Assembly (NCBI RefSeq): GCF_000813145.1
Contig: NZ_BAZF01000007.1
Coordinates: forward strand, 1-64,000
From: Geobacter sp. OR-1
GTDB lineage: Bacteria > Desulfobacterota > Desulfuromonadia > Geobacterales > DSM-12255
DNA length: 64,000 bases
Direction of reading: 5' to 3'
Shown: piece by piece, positions 54,530-64,000 of the stretch
Numbering within the stretch: position 1 is the stretch's first letter
Layout of the letters: each line of letters begins with the position of its first letter
The notes under the pieces: model-generated
The model's input: only the letters and a program-made list of their open reading frames with translations
Told to the model about the DNA's origin: nothing
Databases searched by the model: none
Made by a program: the position numbers and the translations under genes

Positions 54530-55287
54530 AACCTTACCGCTACCCCTTTCGCTTTCAAATACTCCTTTGCTTCTCCGATCGTGTACTCCCGGAAATGGAA
54601 GATCGAAGCGGCGAGGCAGGCGCTGGCGCCGGCTTTGGTAAACCCGTCGTAGATATGCTCCAGGTTGCCGACCCCGCCCGAGGCAATAACCGGAATGGAG
54701 ACGGCATCGACAATGGCGCGGGTCAGCGAAATATCGTAACCATCCTTGGTTCCGTCACAATCCATGCTGGTGAGCAGGATCTCTCCGGAACCAAAAGCCT
54801 CCATCTTCTGCGCCCATTCAACCGCATCGATACCGGTTGGCTTGCGGCCCCCATGGGTATAGACCTCCCAGCGGGCTTCACCCGGCACCCGGCGGGCATC
54901 GATGGCCACGACCGTGCACTGGGAGCCGAACCGCTCCGCGGCCTCCCGCACAAAATCCGGGTTTTGCACGGCAGCGGTATTGATCGAGACCTTGTCTGCG
55001 CCGGCATTGAGCATCCGGCGGATATCCTCCACTGTCCGGATTCCCCCGCCGACGGTCAGCGGCATGAAGACCCGCTCGGCAGTCTTGCGCACCACATCCA
55101 CCATGGTATCCCGACCATCGCTCGATGCCGTAATATCCAGAAACGTCAGCTCATCGGCCCCCTGCTGGTCGTACAGCTCGGCAATCTCCACCGGGTCGCC
55201 GGCATCGCGAAGTTCCAGAAACTGCACCCCTTTGACCACCCGGCCGCCGGTAACGTCAAGGCAGGGTATTATACGCCTGGTCAGCAT
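54526..55287 (-). CDS. hisF: Imidazole glycerol phosphate synthase subunit HisF
   Basis: A 253-aa TIM barrel that uses ammonia from HisH to make IGP and AICAR. The catalytic Asp lies in [17 protein letters not shown] and the second in [15 protein letters not shown]. The phosphate loops [12 protein letters not shown] and [11 protein letters not shown] are present. It overlaps hisA by 7 nt and hisE by 4 nt. Confidence 0.98.
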   Translation of the reverse strand: MLTRRIIPCLDVTGGRVVKGVQFLELRDAGDPVEIAELYDQQGADELTFLDITASSDGRDTMVDVVRKTAERVFMPLTVGGGIRTVEDIRRMLNAGADKVSINTAAVQNPDFVREAAERFGSQCTVVAIDARRVPGEARWEVYTHGGRKPTGIDAVEWAQKMEAFGSGEILLTSMDCDGTKDGYDISLTRAIVDAVSIPVIASGGVGNLEHIYDGFTKAGASACLAASIFHFREYTIGEAKEYLKAKGVAVRL

Positions 55288-56018
55288 GATGTGCCCCGCT
55301 TGGTGAGGGCTATCGCTTCTGCCAGGTCGATGGCCCCGGAGTAGATAGCCTTGCCGGTAATGGCGCCGCTGATCCCGGCAGATTCCACTGCCATCAGGTT
55401 CTCGATATCCTTTAGTGTGGACAGACCGCCAGACGCGATGACCGGAATGGAGATCGCCTCGGCCAGCGCTTTCGTCGCCTCAATGTTGGGGCCCTGCATC
55501 ATGCCGTCGCGGCTAATATCGGTGTAGATTATCGCTGACACGCCGAATCCCTCGAATTTCCTGGCCAGTTCGATGGCGGTAACGCCGGTAACCTCAGCCC
55601 AGCCCTGAACTGCAACCATGCCGTTCTTGGCATCGATCCCGACCACAATACGGTCTGGGAACTTCACGCACGCCTCTCTGACCAGATCCGGGTTCCGCTG
55701 CGCCGCTGTGCCGATGATTACCCGACCGACACCCAAACCGAGGTACGCCTCGATGGTGGCCAGGTCGCGGATGCCCCCTCCCAGCTGGGTCGGGATCTTG
55801 AGCTCCGAGACAATCGCTTCGATGGCAGCCCGGTTTTTCGGGGTACCGGCGAAGGCGCCATCGAGATCGACGATATGCAGCAGCTCCGCCCCCTTGGCCG
55901 CCCAATCAAGGGCCTGGGCAGCCGGGCTGTTGCTGTACACCGTGTCCCGATCCATCAATCCTTGCTCCAGACGAACACACTTACCTTCCTTCAGATCAAT
56001 AGCAGGAATAATGATCAT
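55281..56018 (-). CDS. hisA: ProFAR isomerase HisA
   Basis: A 245-aa TIM barrel that isomerises ProFAR to PRFAR. The catalytic Asp is in [18 protein letters not shown] and the second in [14 protein letters not shown], with phosphate loops QLGGGIRDL and [10 protein letters not shown]. It is homologous to the adjacent hisF. A two-hairpin repeat (56034-56094) lies between it and hisH. Confidence 0.98.
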   Translation of the reverse strand: MIIIPAIDLKEGKCVRLEQGLMDRDTVYSNSPAAQALDWAAKGAELLHIVDLDGAFAGTPKNRAAIEAIVSELKIPTQLGGGIRDLATIEAYLGLGVGRVIIGTAAQRNPDLVREACVKFPDRIVVGIDAKNGMVAVQGWAEVTGVTAIELARKFEGFGVSAIIYTDISRDGMMQGPNIEATKALAEAISIPVIASGGLSTLKDIENLMAVESAGISGAITGKAIYSGAIDLAEAIALTKRGTSC

Positions 56019-56033
56019 CTTGCATATATCCTT

Positions 56034-56094
56034 TGTAGGGACAGGCCTATGTGCCTGCCCTTGAATTGGGCGACCACGAGGGGTCGCCCCTACA
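56034..56094. repeat. Two-hairpin intergenic element, copy A (hisH-hisA)
   Basis: A 61-bp element bounded by TGTAGGG and CCCCTACA, with an internal palindrome GGGCGACC-N5-GGTCGCCC and a second hairpin (ACAGGC/GCCTG). On the minus strand its first bases TG-TAG supply the stop codon of hisH. It is related to copies B and C. Confidence 0.85.
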
Positions 56095-56710
56095 TTTCAC
56101 CGAAATTTTTCAAGATTTTCAGGCCGATCTGCTGGGACTTCTCCGGATGGAACTGGGTCGCCACGATGTTGTCTTTCCATACAGCCGAGCAGAAATCGAT
56201 ACCGTAGTTCGTGGTGGTGGCAACTACCGATTCGTCCTCGGGCTTGACATAGTACGAGTGGACAAAATAGACGTTGGCCCCCTCATCGATCCCGGCAAAT
56301 ATCGGTGCCCTGTTCCGGAATGATATCTGGTTCCATCCCATGTGCGGCACCGCCAGTTTTTCGCTGTTCTCGGCCATCCCTTCGGGGAACCGGACCACCC
56401 GGCCCGGAATAACGCCCAACCCACGGTGCAGGCCGAACTCCTCGCTCTCGGTAAAGAGAAGCTGCAGACCCAGGCAGATCCCGAGAAAAGGGCGACCGTC
56501 AGCAATCACCTTGAGCAGCGGCTCCACGAATCCACCCTGCTCCAGGTTGCGCATGCAGTCACGGAAGGCGCCGACGCCGGGAAGCACCACTTTTTCTGCT
56601 TCCAGCACCACCTTCGGATCGGCGGTCACCACGGCATCGAAACCGACCTTTTCAAAACCTTTCTGTACGGAACGGAGGTTGCCCATTCCGTAGTCTATTA
56701 TCGCTATCAT
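56090..56710 (-). CDS. hisH: Imidazole glycerol phosphate synthase glutaminase HisH
   Basis: A 206-aa class I glutamine amidotransferase that supplies ammonia to HisF. The nucleophile Cys is in [12 protein letters not shown] and the His/Glu pair in TQFHPEKSQ. It begins [20 protein letters not shown]. Its start overlaps the hisB stop by 4 nt, and its last Met and stop codon come from the end of the intergenic repeat, so the C-terminus was set by that insertion. Confidence 0.97.
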   Translation of the reverse strand: MIAIIDYGMGNLRSVQKGFEKVGFDAVVTADPKVVLEAEKVVLPGVGAFRDCMRNLEQGGFVEPLLKVIADGRPFLGICLGLQLLFTESEEFGLHRGLGVIPGRVVRFPEGMAENSEKLAVPHMGWNQISFRNRAPIFAGIDEGANVYFVHSYYVKPEDESVVATTTNYGIDFCSAVWKDNIVATQFHPEKSQQIGLKILKNFGEM

Positions 56711-57294
56711 ATTGTTCCCTTGGTGGACATGACCCCTTCGATCCTCGGGTCCATCTGCGTGGCCGTATCCAAAGCCCGTGCAGTCGCCTTGAAACAGGCT
56801 TCCAGAATGTGGTGGACGTTGTCGCCGTACATCACGTTGATATGAAGATTGGCAGCCAGATTATTCGTAAGCGCCTGGAAGAATTCCCGGGCAAGCTCTA
56901 CGTCGAATTCTCCGATCTTCACCTTGGGAATACGGACATTGTAGACCAGATACGGTCTCCCCGACAGGTCGGTGGCAACGGACGCCAGGGTCTCGTCCAT
57001 CGGGACCGTAGCCTGGCCGTAGCGCCTGATCCCCTTCTTGTCTCCGAGCGCTTCCCTCATCGCCTGCCCCAGGACAATGCCGATATCCTCGACCGTGTGG
57101 TGGAAATCGATGTCGATGTCACCGCTCGCCTCGACGGTCAGGTCAAAAAGGCCATGGCGTGCGAACAGATCTAGCATGTGGTCGAGAAACGGTACCGAGG
57201 TGCAGACCTTTGCCTGGCCGGTGCCGTCAAGGTCAATGGCAAGCTTTATTCTGGTTTCCTTGGTGACGCGTTCTATTAAAGCAGAGCGGGACAT
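56707..57294 (-). CDS. hisB: Imidazoleglycerol-phosphate dehydratase HisB
   Basis: A 195-aa Mn-dependent dehydratase, the one-function type without the phosphatase part found in enterobacteria. Metal-binding motifs are [32 protein letters not shown] and [18 protein letters not shown]. The ATG at 57294 sits after AGGAGGTTCAT. Confidence 0.98.
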   Translation of the reverse strand: MSRSALIERVTKETRIKLAIDLDGTGQAKVCTSVPFLDHMLDLFARHGLFDLTVEASGDIDIDFHHTVEDIGIVLGQAMREALGDKKGIRRYGQATVPMDETLASVATDLSGRPYLVYNVRIPKVKIGEFDVELAREFFQALTNNLAANLHINVMYGDNVHHILEACFKATARALDTATQMDPRIEGVMSTKGTI

Positions 57295-57322
57295 ATGAAC
57301 CTCCTGGAAACAAAAAATCCTC

Positions 57323-57396
57323 GCCACGGATTACATGGATGGACACGGATAAAGGAATTTATGGTTTCATCCGTGAAAATCGACGACATCCGTGGC
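57323..57396. repeat. Nested inverted repeat between hisC and hisB
   Basis: GCCACGGAT (57323-57331) and CACGGAT (57344-57350) face ATCCGTG (57369-57375) and ATCCGTGGC (57388-57396), a nested palindrome of about 74 bp. It is unrelated to the TGTAGGGG elements and is likely another REP-like unit. Confidence 0.7.
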
Positions 57397-57403
57397 AAAG
57401 GTT

Positions 57404-58456
57404 TTATCCGATTTCAATTATTGCTTTAAGCGTCTTCTCCATCTCTTCTTGAGTGCCGATGGAGATTCGCAGCCCATGCGCCAGAAGCGGGTCGGAAAAG
57501 TGACGGACCAGGATCTTCCGCTCATAAAGCCCGTCGTAGACTCGCTTGCCGTTCCGGCCGGGCGGAGAGACAAACAGGTAGTTTCCCTGGGAAGGAATAA
57601 CCGTGTATCCGACTGCGCGCAGTTCACTAGCAAACCACTCCCGGGTTGCACAGATTTTCCGGCAACAGTCACGAAGATACGTCTGATCTCGCAATGCCGC
57701 CCCGCAGGCCGCCTGAGCCAGGCGATCCAGGTTGTAATGGTCACGGATCTTGTCCAGTGCGGCGATCACCTCCGGCCGGGCAATGGCCAGCCCCAACCGC
57801 ATGCCCGCCAGGCAGTAGCTCTTTGAGAGGGTTCGGGTAATCACCACGTTTTCATATTTCCGAACCAGATCCAGGGCGTTTCCTTCGGCAAAATCGGCAT
57901 AGGTCTCGTCGAGTACCAGCATCCCCGCACAACGGCCCGCCAACTCCTCGATGTACGCTAACGGAAATGCGGAGCCAAGTGGCGCATTGGGAGTGGTGAG
58001 GAAAAACACCTTGCCGTCGTAACGCTCAGGGAAATCGGCAATCCGAAAATCCTCCGTCAGGCCGAAAGTGCGGACCGTTGCCCCCTGCACCTCAGCCAGG
58101 GTGGCATAATAGGAGTAAGAAGGATGCACAAAGCCGATCTCCTCTCCTTCAGCGGCAAAGGCCCGGATCAGGTTGTTGAGCACCTCGTCGGAGCCGTTGG
58201 CCATGATCACCCACGAAGGGTCAAAACCATACAGCTCACCGGCAATCTCCCGCAACTTCTGGCTTGACGCGCTCGGATAGATGCGCAGACTTGACCCATC
58301 CGGCCCAAGCTCCTGCAGAATTGCCTTAACCACAGCCGGAGAAGGGGGGTACGGGTTCTCGTTGGTGTTCAGCTTGATCCATGAAGCGATGTCCGGCGGC
58401 TGGTAACCGGGGACATATCCAGCCATGGAGGCGATGTTTTGACGAAGAGGGATCAT
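57404..58456 (-). CDS. hisC: Histidinol-phosphate aminotransferase HisC
   Basis: A 350-aa PLP aminotransferase. The family start is [19 protein letters not shown]. The substrate and cofactor segments are [12 protein letters not shown] and [16 protein letters not shown], and the PLP Lys is in [16 protein letters not shown]. It overlaps hisD by 4 nt. A nested palindrome separates it from hisB. Confidence 0.97.
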   Translation of the reverse strand: MIPLRQNIASMAGYVPGYQPPDIASWIKLNTNENPYPPSPAVVKAILQELGPDGSSLRIYPSASSQKLREIAGELYGFDPSWVIMANGSDEVLNNLIRAFAAEGEEIGFVHPSYSYYATLAEVQGATVRTFGLTEDFRIADFPERYDGKVFFLTTPNAPLGSAFPLAYIEELAGRCAGMLVLDETYADFAEGNALDLVRKYENVVITRTLSKSYCLAGMRLGLAIARPEVIAALDKIRDHYNLDRLAQAACGAALRDQTYLRDCCRKICATREWFASELRAVGYTVIPSQGNYLFVSPPGRNGKRVYDGLYERKILVRHFSDPLLAHGLRISIGTQEEMEKTLKAIIEIG

Positions 58457-59751
58457 TGCTGTTCTCCGAGCCTTATACTTACCGATTTGCCGTGCGCCTC
58501 CAGCCCCTCCAACTGTGCGATTCGGACAATCTGCCTGCCAAGCCGGTTGAGGCCGGATTCGCTAAAGTAGACGATCGACGATTTCTTCACGAAATCGTCC
58601 ACCGACAGGGGGGAGAAGAACCGGGCGGTACCGCCCGTCGGGAGGGTATGGTTCGGCCCGGCCAGGTAGTCACCGGCAGCCTCGGGCGTAAAATGCCCCA
58701 TGAAGATGGCGCCGGCGTTCTTGATCTTCGGCAGGATCGCAAACGGGTCGGATACTGCGAGTTCCAGATGTTCCGGTGCAATCCGGTTGGAGAACTCGAT
58801 CACTTCGTCCAGGTCTGAGGCAGAGATGATGGCCCCGAACTTGTCCCAGGAGGCCCGGGCGATCGATTCCCTGGAAAGGAGAGCCAGCTGTCGTTCCACC
58901 TCTTGTGCCACCTTCTTACCAAAACCCCGGTCAGTGGTTATCAGTATCGATGAGGCCAGCTCATCGTGCTCGGCCTGCGACAGCAGGTCCGCGGCGATAT
59001 GAGCCGGTGTGCCGCTCCCGTCATTGATCACCAGGATCTCGGAAGGGCCAGCGATCATGTCGATCCCCACCTGGCCGAAGACCAGCTTCTTGGCAGTGGC
59101 GACATAGATGTTGCCGGGGCCGGTAATCTTGTCCACCTTGGGAATCGTGGCAGTGCCGTAGGCAAGCGCTGCCACGGCCTGCGCCCCGCCGAGCCGGAAG
59201 ATCCTGTCAACCCCCGAAAGACGGGCAGCCACCAGGACATGGGGGTTGATCTCGCCACCCGGCGTCGGGGCGACCATGATCACCTCTGGTACCCCGGCAA
59301 CCTTGGCCGGGACCGCGTTCATGATGACGCTGGAGGGGTAGCTCGCCTTGCCCCCGGGAACATAGATTCCGACCCTCTGCAGAGGCGTGACCATCTGGCC
59401 GAGCATGATGTCGGACTCTTCCGTGGAAAGCCAGGTCTCCTGCTTCTGCTTTTCGTGGAACCTCGCCACCCGCTCCACCGCGAGCTTCAGGGCGTCGATA
59501 TCCTCTGACTTGCACCTGGCAAAGGCGTAATCGATCTCCTCGTCCGAAACCTGAAGTTCGGACACCCCCTTGGCATCGAGGCGGTCAAAGCGGTTGGTGT
59601 ATTCCAGAACCGCCCCGTCCCCGCGCTGCCGGACCGCAGAAATGATGTCGAGGACAACCTGCTCCACCTCGCGGCCGGTCTCCTCGCCGCGGGAAAGGAT
59701 AGCGGCAAATTTTTGATTGAAATCTTTGTCGTGGATGTCAAGGAATTGCAT
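58453..59751 (-). CDS. hisD: Histidinol dehydrogenase HisD
   Basis: A 432-aa Zn/NAD enzyme that oxidises L-histidinol to histidine in two steps. Landmarks are [23 protein letters not shown], the [14 protein letters not shown] and [16 protein letters not shown] segments, AGPSEILVI, and the catalytic region APEHLELAV with [14 protein letters not shown]. It lies 59 bp after orf108. Confidence 0.98.
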   Translation of the reverse strand: MQFLDIHDKDFNQKFAAILSRGEETGREVEQVVLDIISAVRQRGDGAVLEYTNRFDRLDAKGVSELQVSDEEIDYAFARCKSEDIDALKLAVERVARFHEKQKQETWLSTEESDIMLGQMVTPLQRVGIYVPGGKASYPSSVIMNAVPAKVAGVPEVIMVAPTPGGEINPHVLVAARLSGVDRIFRLGGAQAVAALAYGTATIPKVDKITGPGNIYVATAKKLVFGQVGIDMIAGPSEILVINDGSGTPAHIAADLLSQAEHDELASSILITTDRGFGKKVAQEVERQLALLSRESIARASWDKFGAIISASDLDEVIEFSNRIAPEHLELAVSDPFAILPKIKNAGAIFMGHFTPEAAGDYLAGPNHTLPTGGTARFFSPLSVDDFVKKSSIVYFSESGLNRLGRQIVRIAQLEGLEAHGKSVSIRLGEQQ

Positions 59752-59810
59752 GGCAGGTATTACCTCATCACACTCTATCGATTAGTAATCAGGCAGCTTT
59801 TTTCATAGAA

Positions 59811-60137
59811 TCAGGCATTCACCATCTGCTTCTCTATGGAATCCAGCCTCCCCTGAAGCACTGTGAATTGATCTTTTATTTCCCTGAAGCGTCTTTCGAG
59901 ATCCGAACGCTTCACGCTGCCGGTTCCTATGGAATCTTCTATCCTTTTCAAGGAGTTACCGATAACAAGGTACTCATCCTCAATCCTGCCAAGCCGGTGA
60001 TAAAGAGCGTCGAAATGCTCGATGGCTTCAGAAAACCGGTCATCATGCTCTGCCTGTTTCCCTTTTATCGTGTCGAATTCCGGTTTAAGAATCTGCTGGT
60101 AAAACTCCATTAATGAATCAGCAAGACCTTTTTCCAT
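59811..60137 (-). CDS. Coiled-coil hypothetical protein, 108 aa
   Basis: A charged, helical 108-aa protein, MEKGLADSLMEFYQQILKPE to LDSIEKQMVNA. Heptad-like hydrophobic spacing across residues 25-105 suggests a coiled-coil dimer. It has no His-pathway domain. It lies 24 bp after hisG and 59 bp before hisD on the same strand, so it is transcribed with them, but a role in histidine synthesis is not implied. I recognise no family. Confidence 0.7.
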   Translation of the reverse strand: MEKGLADSLMEFYQQILKPEFDTIKGKQAEHDDRFSEAIEHFDALYHRLGRIEDEYLVIGNSLKRIEDSIGTGSVKRSDLERRFREIKDQFTVLQGRLDSIEKQMVNA

Positions 60138-60161
60138 GTTCGCCTCCCTCGACAGGCAATA

Positions 60162-60800
60162 CTACACCAGTTTCTCCAGCCCTGCGATGATTTCCGATAT
60201 CCGCTTGTTCTTGATCTTCAGACTTGCCCGGTTGACGATCAGGCGCGTGGTGATCTCGGCTATGGTCTCGACCTCCACCAGTCCGTTCTGCTTCAGGGTC
60301 TCGCCGGTGGAGACCAGGTCAACTATCCGCTCGGACAGCCCGACCAGCGGCGCCAGTTCGATGGAGCCGTACAGCTTGATCAGCTCGATCTGAACCCCTT
60401 TTGCGGCAAAGTATTTCTCGGCCACGTGCGGGTACTTGGTGGCGATCCGGATATTGGTCCAGCGGGAAGGGTCGTCGTCCTTGGCCAGTCCTGCCGGCTC
60501 GGCCACCATCATCCGGCAGTAGCCGAACTTGAGATCAAGCGGCTCGTAGACATCCTTTTCCTGCTCCATGAGCGTGTCCTTGCCGACAATACCCAGGTCG
60601 GCGGCACCGTACTCCACGTAGGTCGGCACATCGGTAGCCCTGACGATCATGTAGCGCATCTTCTGCGCCGCGTTTTCGAAGATCAGCTTGCGGGATTTGG
60701 ACAGGAGTTCGTCGCAGTCGATGCCGATCTTGCTGAACAGCTCCACCGACTCTTCAAGAATCCGCCCCTTGGGGATGGCAATGGTAATGAAATCAGACAT
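60162..60800 (-). CDS. hisG: ATP phosphoribosyltransferase HisG (short form)
   Basis: A 212-aa enzyme of the short type, which catalyses the first, feedback-controlled step of histidine synthesis. Short-form HisG lacks the C-terminal regulatory domain and normally needs HisZ, and no hisZ is in the window. Landmarks are TIAIPKGRILEESVELF, DVPTYVEYGAADLGIVGKD and GLSERIVDLVSTGETLKQNGL. The ATG at 60800 follows AGGAG, the first A of which is the last base of intergenic element copy B. Confidence 0.96.
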   Translation of the reverse strand: MSDFITIAIPKGRILEESVELFSKIGIDCDELLSKSRKLIFENAAQKMRYMIVRATDVPTYVEYGAADLGIVGKDTLMEQEKDVYEPLDLKFGYCRMMVAEPAGLAKDDDPSRWTNIRIATKYPHVAEKYFAAKGVQIELIKLYGSIELAPLVGLSERIVDLVSTGETLKQNGLVEVETIAEITTRLIVNRASLKIKNKRISEIIAGLEKLV

Positions 60801-60808
60801 GGTTCTCC

Positions 60809-60866
60809 TGTAGGGGCAGGCCCCGGTGCTGCCGATTGTGGGCGACCGCAAGGGGTCGCCCCTACA
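60809..60866. repeat. Two-hairpin intergenic element, copy B (murA-hisG)
   Basis: A 58-bp copy bounded by TGTAGGGGC and GCCCCTACA with GGGCGACC-N5-GGTCGCCC and GGCAG/CTGCC hairpins. On the minus strand it ends directly at the hisG Shine-Dalgarno. Confidence 0.85.
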
Positions 60867-60874
60867 TCGTAAAT

Positions 60875-62128
60875 TTATTCATTAACTCTCTGGATATCTG
60901 CCCCGAGCCCGGCCAGTTTCTTTTCGATCGCTTCATAACCCCGGTCCAGATGGTAGATACGCGACACCTCGGTAGTATTGTCGGAGGCCAGCCCGGCAAG
61001 GATGAGCGACGCGGAGGCTCTGAGATCGGTGGCCATGACCGGGGCGCCGGAGAGTTTCTTTACCCCTTTGACTGTGGCGGTATTCCCCTCGACGGTAATG
61101 TCCGCCCCAAAACGCAACAGTTCCGAAACATGCATGAACCGGTTCTCGAAGATGTTCTCCGAGATTACGCTCGCACCGTCCGCCACGCACATGAGCGCCA
61201 TGAACTGGGCCTGCATGTCGGTAGGGAAACCGGGATAGGGACGGGTCTTGATGTTAATCGCCTTGGGCCGGCGCGGCCCCTTGACCCGCACAATGCCATC
61301 CTTGTTGAAAATCTCCACACCGGCATCCTGCAGCTTGAAGACCAGGGCATCTAGGTGTTCGAGTTGCATGTTCCGGATCTTTATATCGCCGCCGGTTATG
61401 GCTGCGGCACACATGAAGGTGCCGGCCTCGATCCGGTCCGGCATGACGCGATAACTGGCAGGCGCGAGTTCGCTGACACCGGTAATCCGGATGGTATCAG
61501 TGCCCGCCCCATCAACCTTTCCCCCCATCTGGTTGAGCATGTTCGCCAGGTCCACGATCTCCGGCTCGCGCGCCGCGTTCTCAAGAAGGGTTTCCCCTTT
61601 GGCCAGTGCAGCAGCCATCATCAGATGCTCGGTGCCGCCGACCGTGGGCATGTCGAAGTTGACCCGAGCCCCTTTGAGCCGCTTGGCCTTGGCCTCAACG
61701 TAGCCGTGCGCCAGATGGATATCGGCGCCAAGCGCCTTGAGCCCCTTCAGATGCTGGTCGATCGGCCGGGCGCCGATGGCGCACCCGCCGGGAAGTGAGA
61801 CCCGGGCACGGCCATGCCGCGCCAGCAGCGGTCCCAGGACCAGTACCGACGCGCGCATGGTCTTGACCAGGTCATAGGTGGCCTCGACATTATTGACATC
61901 GGTCGAATCTATTTTGACGATGTTGCCGTTCCCTTCAACCCGTGCGCCAAGAGATTCCAGGACCTTGATGGTGGTATTGATGTCCCGGAGGAAAGGCACG
62001 TTGCTGATCTCGTGAACGCCGGAGGCCAGGATGGTGGCACAGAAAATGGGGAGCGAGGCGTTCTTGGAACCGCTTACCGTAACCTCGCCAGAAAGCCTTT
62101 TCCCGCCGTGAATGATCAGTTTATCCAA
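60875..62128 (-). CDS. murA: UDP-N-acetylglucosamine 1-carboxyvinyltransferase MurA
   Basis: A 417-aa enzyme for the first committed step of peptidoglycan synthesis, transfer of enolpyruvate from PEP. It begins [23 protein letters not shown]. The usual catalytic Cys loop ([18 protein letters not shown]) is intact, so the protein should be fosfomycin sensitive. It lies apart from the dcw cluster, between prmC and hisG, with an intergenic element on both sides. Confidence 0.98.
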   Translation of the reverse strand: MDKLIIHGGKRLSGEVTVSGSKNASLPIFCATILASGVHEISNVPFLRDINTTIKVLESLGARVEGNGNIVKIDSTDVNNVEATYDLVKTMRASVLVLGPLLARHGRARVSLPGGCAIGARPIDQHLKGLKALGADIHLAHGYVEAKAKRLKGARVNFDMPTVGGTEHLMMAAALAKGETLLENAAREPEIVDLANMLNQMGGKVDGAGTDTIRITGVSELAPASYRVMPDRIEAGTFMCAAAITGGDIKIRNMQLEHLDALVFKLQDAGVEIFNKDGIVRVKGPRRPKAINIKTRPYPGFPTDMQAQFMALMCVADGASVISENIFENRFMHVSELLRFGADITVEGNTATVKGVKKLSGAPVMATDLRASASLILAGLASDNTTEVSRIYHLDRGYEAIEKKLAGLGADIQRVNE

Positions 62129-62146
62129 AGCATAACCTCAATAGAA

Positions 62147-62205
62147 TGTAGGGGCAAACCTCGTGTTTCCCCTTTTTTCGGGCGATTACAAGAATCGCCC
62201 CTACA
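62147..62205. repeat. Two-hairpin intergenic element, copy C (prmC-murA)
   Basis: A 59-bp copy bounded by TGTAGGGGC and GCCCCTACA. Its hairpin is GGGCGATT-N5-AATCGCCC, which keeps pairing through paired changes from CC/GG to TT/AA. On the minus strand TG-TAG supplies the prmC stop codon. Confidence 0.85.
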
Positions 62206-63046
62206 ACATTTTACCGCCAACGACACGCTCTATCAGCTGCGGGTCTCTTGCCGTAAATATTTCCTTAAATCCAGCGGATTCGAACAGTTCCCGTACTGCC
62301 GGAGCCTGACCGATCCCAACCTCCACCAGCAGCCAGCCACCGGGATTCAGATGTTGCGGGGCTGCCGGCACAATAATCCGGTAACAATCGAGGCCGTCCG
62401 CCCCTCCATCCAGCGCATCGGTCGGTTCATATTCCCGCACCTCCGGCTGCAGGGTTTCCAGGTCGGCAGTCGCGATGTAGGGAGGATTGCTGACGACCAG
62501 ATCAAACCGCTGATCCAGGAACGGCTCGAAAAATGACCCTTCGAACAGGTTAATCCGGCCCCCGAGACGATCCGCATTCCTCTGGGCCAGCTCCAGCGCC
62601 TCATGCGACTTCTCGACACCGCTGACAACTGCTTCCGGGAGCGCCCTGGCCAGGGCGACCGCAATGCAACCGCTTCCGACACCGATATCAAGGATTGTTT
62701 TCGCTTCCGGCGCCACCCGGCACGCCTCCGTTACCAGGACTTCCGTGTCGTGCCGGGGGATAAGAACTGCCGGGGAAACCTCAAACTCGATCCCGTTGAA
62801 CTCCTGGGTCCCAAGTATGTATTGCAGCGGCTCGCGTTTAGCCCGACGCGTCACCATGCTGCGATACGCAGCAAGTTCCGCATCGGTCAACGGCTGGTCA
62901 AAATTTACATACAGGCCGACACGATCATGGCCGGTGACCGAGGCAAGCAACCATTCCGACTCCAGCCGGGCGTTGTCAACGCCTTTCTCGGAAAGATACC
63001 CTTTCGTCCAGTCAAGAACCTTTCTGATCGTCCAGATCTCGCTCAA
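62201..63046 (-). CDS. prmC: Release-factor glutamine methyltransferase PrmC
   Basis: A 281-aa SAM methyltransferase (HemK) that methylates the Gln of the GGQ motif in RF1 and RF2. The SAM site is [16 protein letters not shown] near residue 118 and the catalytic NPPY is in [10 protein letters not shown] near 186. It overlaps prfA by 4 nt, the usual pairing of enzyme and substrate genes. Its last codons and TAG stop lie inside intergenic element copy C. Confidence 0.97.
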   Translation of the reverse strand: MSEIWTIRKVLDWTKGYLSEKGVDNARLESEWLLASVTGHDRVGLYVNFDQPLTDAELAAYRSMVTRRAKREPLQYILGTQEFNGIEFEVSPAVLIPRHDTEVLVTEACRVAPEAKTILDIGVGSGCIAVALARALPEAVVSGVEKSHEALELAQRNADRLGGRINLFEGSFFEPFLDQRFDLVVSNPPYIATADLETLQPEVREYEPTDALDGGADGLDCYRIIVPAAPQHLNPGGWLLVEVGIGQAPAVRELFESAGFKEIFTARDPQLIERVVGGKML

Positions 63047-64000
63047 GCAGCCTCGCTTTGCGCTTGGAGGGCCTCCATCTGATAGTGGGTTCTCAAAGCA
63101 TCGACAATCTCGGAGACCTCTCCCTGCATAATGGCGTCGAGCTTGTAGAGGGTCAGCCCGATCCGGTGATCGGTCATCCGCCCCTGGGGAAAATTGTAGG
63201 TCCGGATCCGCTCGCTCCGGTCACCGCTTCCGACCTGCTGCTTCCGGTCGGCCGCCAGCTTGGCATTCTGCTCCTGCAGAATGGTGTCGAGTATCCGCGT
63301 CTTCAGGACCTTCATCGCCTTGGCCCGGTTCTTTATCTGGCTCCGCTCCTCCTGGCAGGCGACTACGGTGCCGGTCGGGATGTGGGTGATCCTGACCGCC
63401 GAGTCGGTGGTGTTGACATGCTGGCCACCGGCGCCTGACGAGCGATAGACATCGATCTTAAGGTCAGCCGGATTAATATCGATGTCCACATCCTCGGCTT
63501 CGGCCATGATGGCCACCGTGCAGGCGCTGGTGTGAATCCGCCCCTGAGCCTCGGTCTCAGGTACCCTCTGCACGCGGTGGGTTCCCGACTCGTACTTCAG
63601 CTTGGCATAGACATCCTGCCCCTCGATGGCAGCAATAACCTCTTTGTAGCCGCCCCGTTCGGATTCTGAGCAGGAAAGCATCTCAACCTTCCAGCGATTC
63701 TTTTCGGCAAAGCGGCTGTACATCCGGAACAGATCGCCGGCAAACAGCGCCGACTCGTCGCCTCCGGTACCGGCCCGGATCTCAAGAATAACGTTCTTGC
63801 TGTCATTGGGGTCCTTGGGAAGCAGCAAAACCTTTATCTCGTTCTCAAGCTGCTCCTGCTGTTCCTCCAGAGCCTGCAACTCCTCCTCGGCCATCTCTTT
63901 CATGTCGGGATCGGAAAGCAGTTCTCTATTCCCTTCGATATCTTCAAGGACCTTCCTGTGCCGGCGATACGCTTGCACCAGCGGAGTGAGATCGTTATGC
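63043..64000 (-). CDS. prfA: Peptide chain release factor 1, 5' end beyond window
   Basis: RF1, which ends translation at UAA and UAG. The frame is open to the window edge, with [21 protein letters not shown] readable before the first in-window GTG. The true start therefore lies beyond 64000, and roughly 40 residues are missing compared with a usual length near 355. The GGQ loop is in [18 protein letters not shown], and the codon-recognition domain and [20 protein letters not shown] follow the family. It is translationally coupled to prmC. Confidence 0.97.
   Translation of the reverse strand, partial: HNDLTPLVQAYRRHRKVLEDIEGNRELLSDPDMKEMAEEELQALEEQQEQLENEIKVLLLPKDPNDSKNVILEIRAGTGGDESALFAGDLFRMYSRFAEKNRWKVEMLSCSESERGGYKEVIAAIEGQDVYAKLKYESGTHRVQRVPETEAQGRIHTSACTVAIMAEAEDVDIDINPADLKIDVYRSSGAGGQHVNTTDSAVRITHIPTGTVVACQEERSQIKNRAKAMKVLKTRILDTILQEQNAKLAADRKQQVGSGDRSERIRTYNFPQGRMTDHRIGLTLYKLDAIMQGEVSEIVDALRTHYQMEALQAQSEAA

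Noticed and set aside
56034-62205. CRISPR array
   Set aside because: The repeats are kilobases apart between genes, not regularly spaced, and no cas genes are present.

Overview
The window reads as chromosome from a Geobacter-like member of the Desulfuromonadales. The grounds are c-type haem proteins with CxxCH motifs, a haem-containing c-di-GMP enzyme, TIGR04073-type proteins, and gene families and order familiar from that group. This assignment rests on recognition of families, not on a search.

Region 1 (1-9.2 kb) is accessory and more AT-rich. It holds a tyrosine integrase cut by the left edge, a tetrahaem cytochrome, an RX4H (HEPN-like) protein, and a serine resolvase whose promoter lies inside direct repeats. 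Two sets of small genes follow: a plus-strand set (43-, 101- and 37-aa products) and a convergent minus-strand operon that begins with a small HUH-endonuclease-like (Rep-like) protein. This looks like an integrated element or its remains.

Region 2 (9.2-14.9 kb) is redox and stress related. It holds two TIGR04073-like proteins (one frameshifted), an SHP-like/diheme/cytochrome b gene set (SHP-like gene frameshifted), a 2-Cys peroxiredoxin, and a ferredoxin plus YgbA-family pair with an FNR-type dyad at about -41.5. Region 3 (15.0-19.7 kb, plus strand) is a tight c-di-GMP operon: a HEAT-repeat protein, an HD-GYP protein, and a diguanylate cyclase with a CxxCH haem sensor. A radical SAM protein follows on the other strand.

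Region 4 (39.7 down to 21.4 kb) is a complete dcw cluster: mraZ, rsmH, ftsL, ftsI, murE, murF, mraY, murD, ftsW, murG, murC, murB, ddl, ftsQ, a 70-codon FtsA-N-terminus-like ORF, ftsA, ftsZ. It starts at a clear sigma-70 promoter with four 10-bp-spaced GTGG MraZ boxes and ends at an intrinsic terminator. Region 5 (39.9-49.2 kb) holds rnpB, a zinc-ribbon protein, a Nif3-like protein, a tRNA with CAU anticodon, a sirtuin, ybaK, a J-domain protein, an HNH nuclease, and a DUF4388 protein next to a PilT-type ATPase.

Region 6 (54.2 down to 49.2 kb) is the macromolecular-synthesis operon rpsU-yqeY-cvpA-dnaG-rpoD. Region 7 (64 down to 54.2 kb) is prfA-prmC-murA-hisG-orf108-hisD-hisC-hisB-hisH-hisA-hisF-hisE. 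Its junctions carry three copies of a roughly 60-bp two-hairpin element with compensatory changes. In two copies the element supplies the stop codon of the upstream gene. Several one-base frameshifts at homopolymers, including one in the essential ftsI, suggest either assembly errors or, for the non-essential genes, real slippage.
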